Both the position numbers and the translations under genes were made by a program. A DNA stretch of 64,000 nucleotides from an uncultured Desulfobulbaceae bacterium. Its GTDB lineage: Bacteria; Desulfobacterota; Desulfobulbia; Desulfobulbales; CALZHT01. Below the pieces are notes generated by a model. The model was not told the DNA's origin, searched no databases, and saw only the letters and a program-made list of their open reading frames with translations. The stretch covers positions 35,432-99,431 of the forward strand of contig CALZHT010000022.1 of the NCBI GenBank assembly GCA_945787445.1. The letters are read 5' to 3'. Of the stretch, positions 62,780 to 64,000 are shown in pieces (position 1 is the first letter of the stretch; each line of letters opens with the position of its first letter).

Positions 62780-63691
62780 ATGATTCCAAAGTATGAAGAA
62801 ATAATGCTACCGTTCCTCAAATATTTAGCAGATGAAAAGGAACACAGCCTCAGTGAAACTCATGATGCCTTGGCAAAAAAATTCAAATTAACAGACGAGG
62901 AATTAAAAGAATTATTGCCAAGTGGGCAACAACCAATTTTCAGAAATAGGTTGGGCTGGGCAAGAACTTACCTGAAAAAGGCAAATCTATTAACATCGCC
63001 GAAAAGAGCCCATTTTAAAATAAGCGATACGGGGCTTGCTCTCTTAAAAGAAAATCCAACTGAAATCACCTCTAAATTCCTCACAAGGTATGAGGATTTT
63101 GTGGAGTTTCAGTCAATAAAAAGGTCAAAATCAGACAAAAACATCCTACCACAGACCCAACTTGATGACGTTACTGACCAAACCCCTGAAGAATCTCTCG
63201 AATACGCCTATCAAAAACTTCATTCTGAATTATCAAAAGAATTACTTAGCATTTTAAAAACCTGCAAACCGAGTTTTTTTGAGAAACTTGTAATAGATTT
63301 ACTCATCACTATGGGATACGGAGGATCGAGAAAAGAAGCTGGAAAAGCAATGGGAAAATCAGGAGATGGTGGGATTGACGGTATAATTAATGAAGACAAA
63401 CTTGGACTTGATGTCATTTATCTTCAGGCCAAGAGATGGGATAACGTTGTTCCTGTTAAAGAAATCCGTGATTTTACCGGAGCACTTGCGTCTAAAAAAG
63501 CGAAGAAGGGAATTTTCATTACAACGTCAACATTTCCCAAAAGTGTTTACGATTTTGTTGGTCAGGTAGAATACAAAATTATCCTGATTGATGGTGAACG
63601 TTTGACCAATTTAATGATTGAACATAGTGTCGGCCTTTCGACCGTAAGTACTTATCACGTAAAAACAATAGACTCTGATTATTTTGAATAA
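62780..63691 (+). CDS. mrr: Mrr-family restriction endonuclease
   Basis: A 303-residue type IV-like restriction protein. The N-terminal winged-helix Mrr_N part (PKYEEIMLPFLKYLADEKEH, FRNRLGWARTYLKKANL) binds DNA; the C-terminal Mrr_cat domain has the PD-(D/E)xK set: Glu in FFEKLVIDLL, Asp in GDGGIDGII and QAK in VIYLQAKRW. It cuts modified foreign DNA. ATG 62780 is preferred to 62774 because GAGGA then lies six bases upstream. No methyltransferase accompanies it, as expected for Mrr. Confidence 0.92.
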   Translation: MIPKYEEIMLPFLKYLADEKEHSLSETHDALAKKFKLTDEELKELLPSGQQPIFRNRLGWARTYLKKANLLTSPKRAHFKISDTGLALLKENPTEITSKFLTRYEDFVEFQSIKRSKSDKNILPQTQLDDVTDQTPEESLEYAYQKLHSELSKELLSILKTCKPSFFEKLVIDLLITMGYGGSRKEAGKAMGKSGDGGIDGIINEDKLGLDVIYLQAKRWDNVVPVKEIRDFTGALASKKAKKGIFITTSTFPKSVYDFVGQVEYKIILIDGERLTNLMIEHSVGLSTVSTYHVKTIDSDYFE

Positions 63692-63892
63692 AATTAATTA
63701 TTTACATAATGGAAAACTGGGACAGTCCCGGTTTTTCGCTATGAATCAAGATGTACGTCTTTTTGGAAATAAGGCTTTCAAGAGGAAGGAATAAAAATCG
63801 TTAACCAATGGTTTCAAGCTGACGCCAAAAGGAGCAGCTTAAACCAAACGTTGAGGCTGTATAAAAAGTAAAAATTAGCTGCTATCCATCCA

Positions 63893-63919
63893 AGGCCCCG
63901 ATTCAGTCCGGGGCTTTTC
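63893..63919 (+). terminator. Intrinsic terminator in duplicated spacer
   Basis: GGCCCCG pairs with CGGGGC around an eight-base loop and is followed by TTTTCC. It is the counterpart of the hairpin at 61731-61760, with the same flanks. The rest of 63692-64000 has no gene. Confidence 0.6.
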
Positions 63920-64000
63920 CCTTTCCAGAATAAATAATAGCTTGCCCAAAGCCAATGGACTTGTTAGATGGTTGGCATATTGGTATTATGCCCCAAAATT

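Noticed and set aside
60850..64000. CRISPR array
   Set aside because: Repeats are few, imperfect and irregularly spaced; no 25-40 bp repeat with constant spacers occurs anywhere in the window.

Overview
The window looks like a chromosomal segment of an anaerobic Desulfobacterota (former Deltaproteobacteria; Desulfobulbales/Desulfuromonadia-like). This is inferred from gene content: a B12-dependent class II ribonucleotide reductase, a rhodanese gene with an in-frame UGA that reads best as selenocysteine, a protein-bound sulfur-carrier pathway, several small cytoplasmic and lipoprotein families common in that phylum, and abundant c-di-GMP and sigma-54 signalling. No rRNA or tRNA gene was seen.

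Layout. 0-8.3 kb: an HD-GYP phosphodiesterase cut by the window edge, asnA, an HDOD protein, a PilZ protein, a c-di-GMP-I riboswitch ahead of a membrane-anchored protein with TraB/TIKI-like motifs, a PRC-barrel lipoprotein and a Cys-cluster protein. 9-11.4 kb: nrdJ. 11.4-15.7 kb: a sulfur-assimilation cluster (Rrf2 regulator, a perfect 40-bp palindrome at the promoter, ThiS-like carrier with a C-terminal extension, Cys/Met PLP enzyme, ThiF-like E1, JAMM protease, TusA-like protein) whose gaps hold copies of a roughly 100-bp hairpin repeat. 15.9-31 kb: prfC, a MarR regulator with a near-leaderless promoter, the Sec-rhodanese gene, a histidine kinase, tex, prs, a QueG-like/SCP2 fusion, a TetR regulator with two operator-like palindromes and a second HD-GYP protein. 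31-42.6 kb: an NnrS-like membrane protein, a typA remnant missing both ends, a radical SAM protein, a secreted BNR-repeat protein and two outer-membrane barrels.

42.6-49.9 kb is a regulated efflux locus. A divergent sigma-54 activator with duplicated GAF-like domains faces a near-perfect -24/-12 promoter that reads into a small gene and an RND pump. 49.8-53.4 kb on the minus strand resembles integron gene cassettes without an integrase: small single-gene units, several followed by attC-like sites that overlap the stop codon. Five genes between 45.9 and 53.8 kb each seem to lack a short internal stretch out of frame. 53.7-58.9 kb carries a MalT-like LuxR regulator (frameshifted), a DUF4097 lipoprotein and an alpha/beta hydrolase, a set that looks imported. 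59.3-64 kb holds a second Cys/Met PLP enzyme and a repeat-rich accessory tail with small unknown genes, one attC-like site and an Mrr restriction endonuclease.

Working together: c-di-GMP turnover (two HD-GYP proteins), reception (PilZ, riboswitch) and sulfur handling (sulfur carrier, TusA, Sec-rhodanese, two PLP sulfhydrylase-type enzymes) are the two clearest functional themes.
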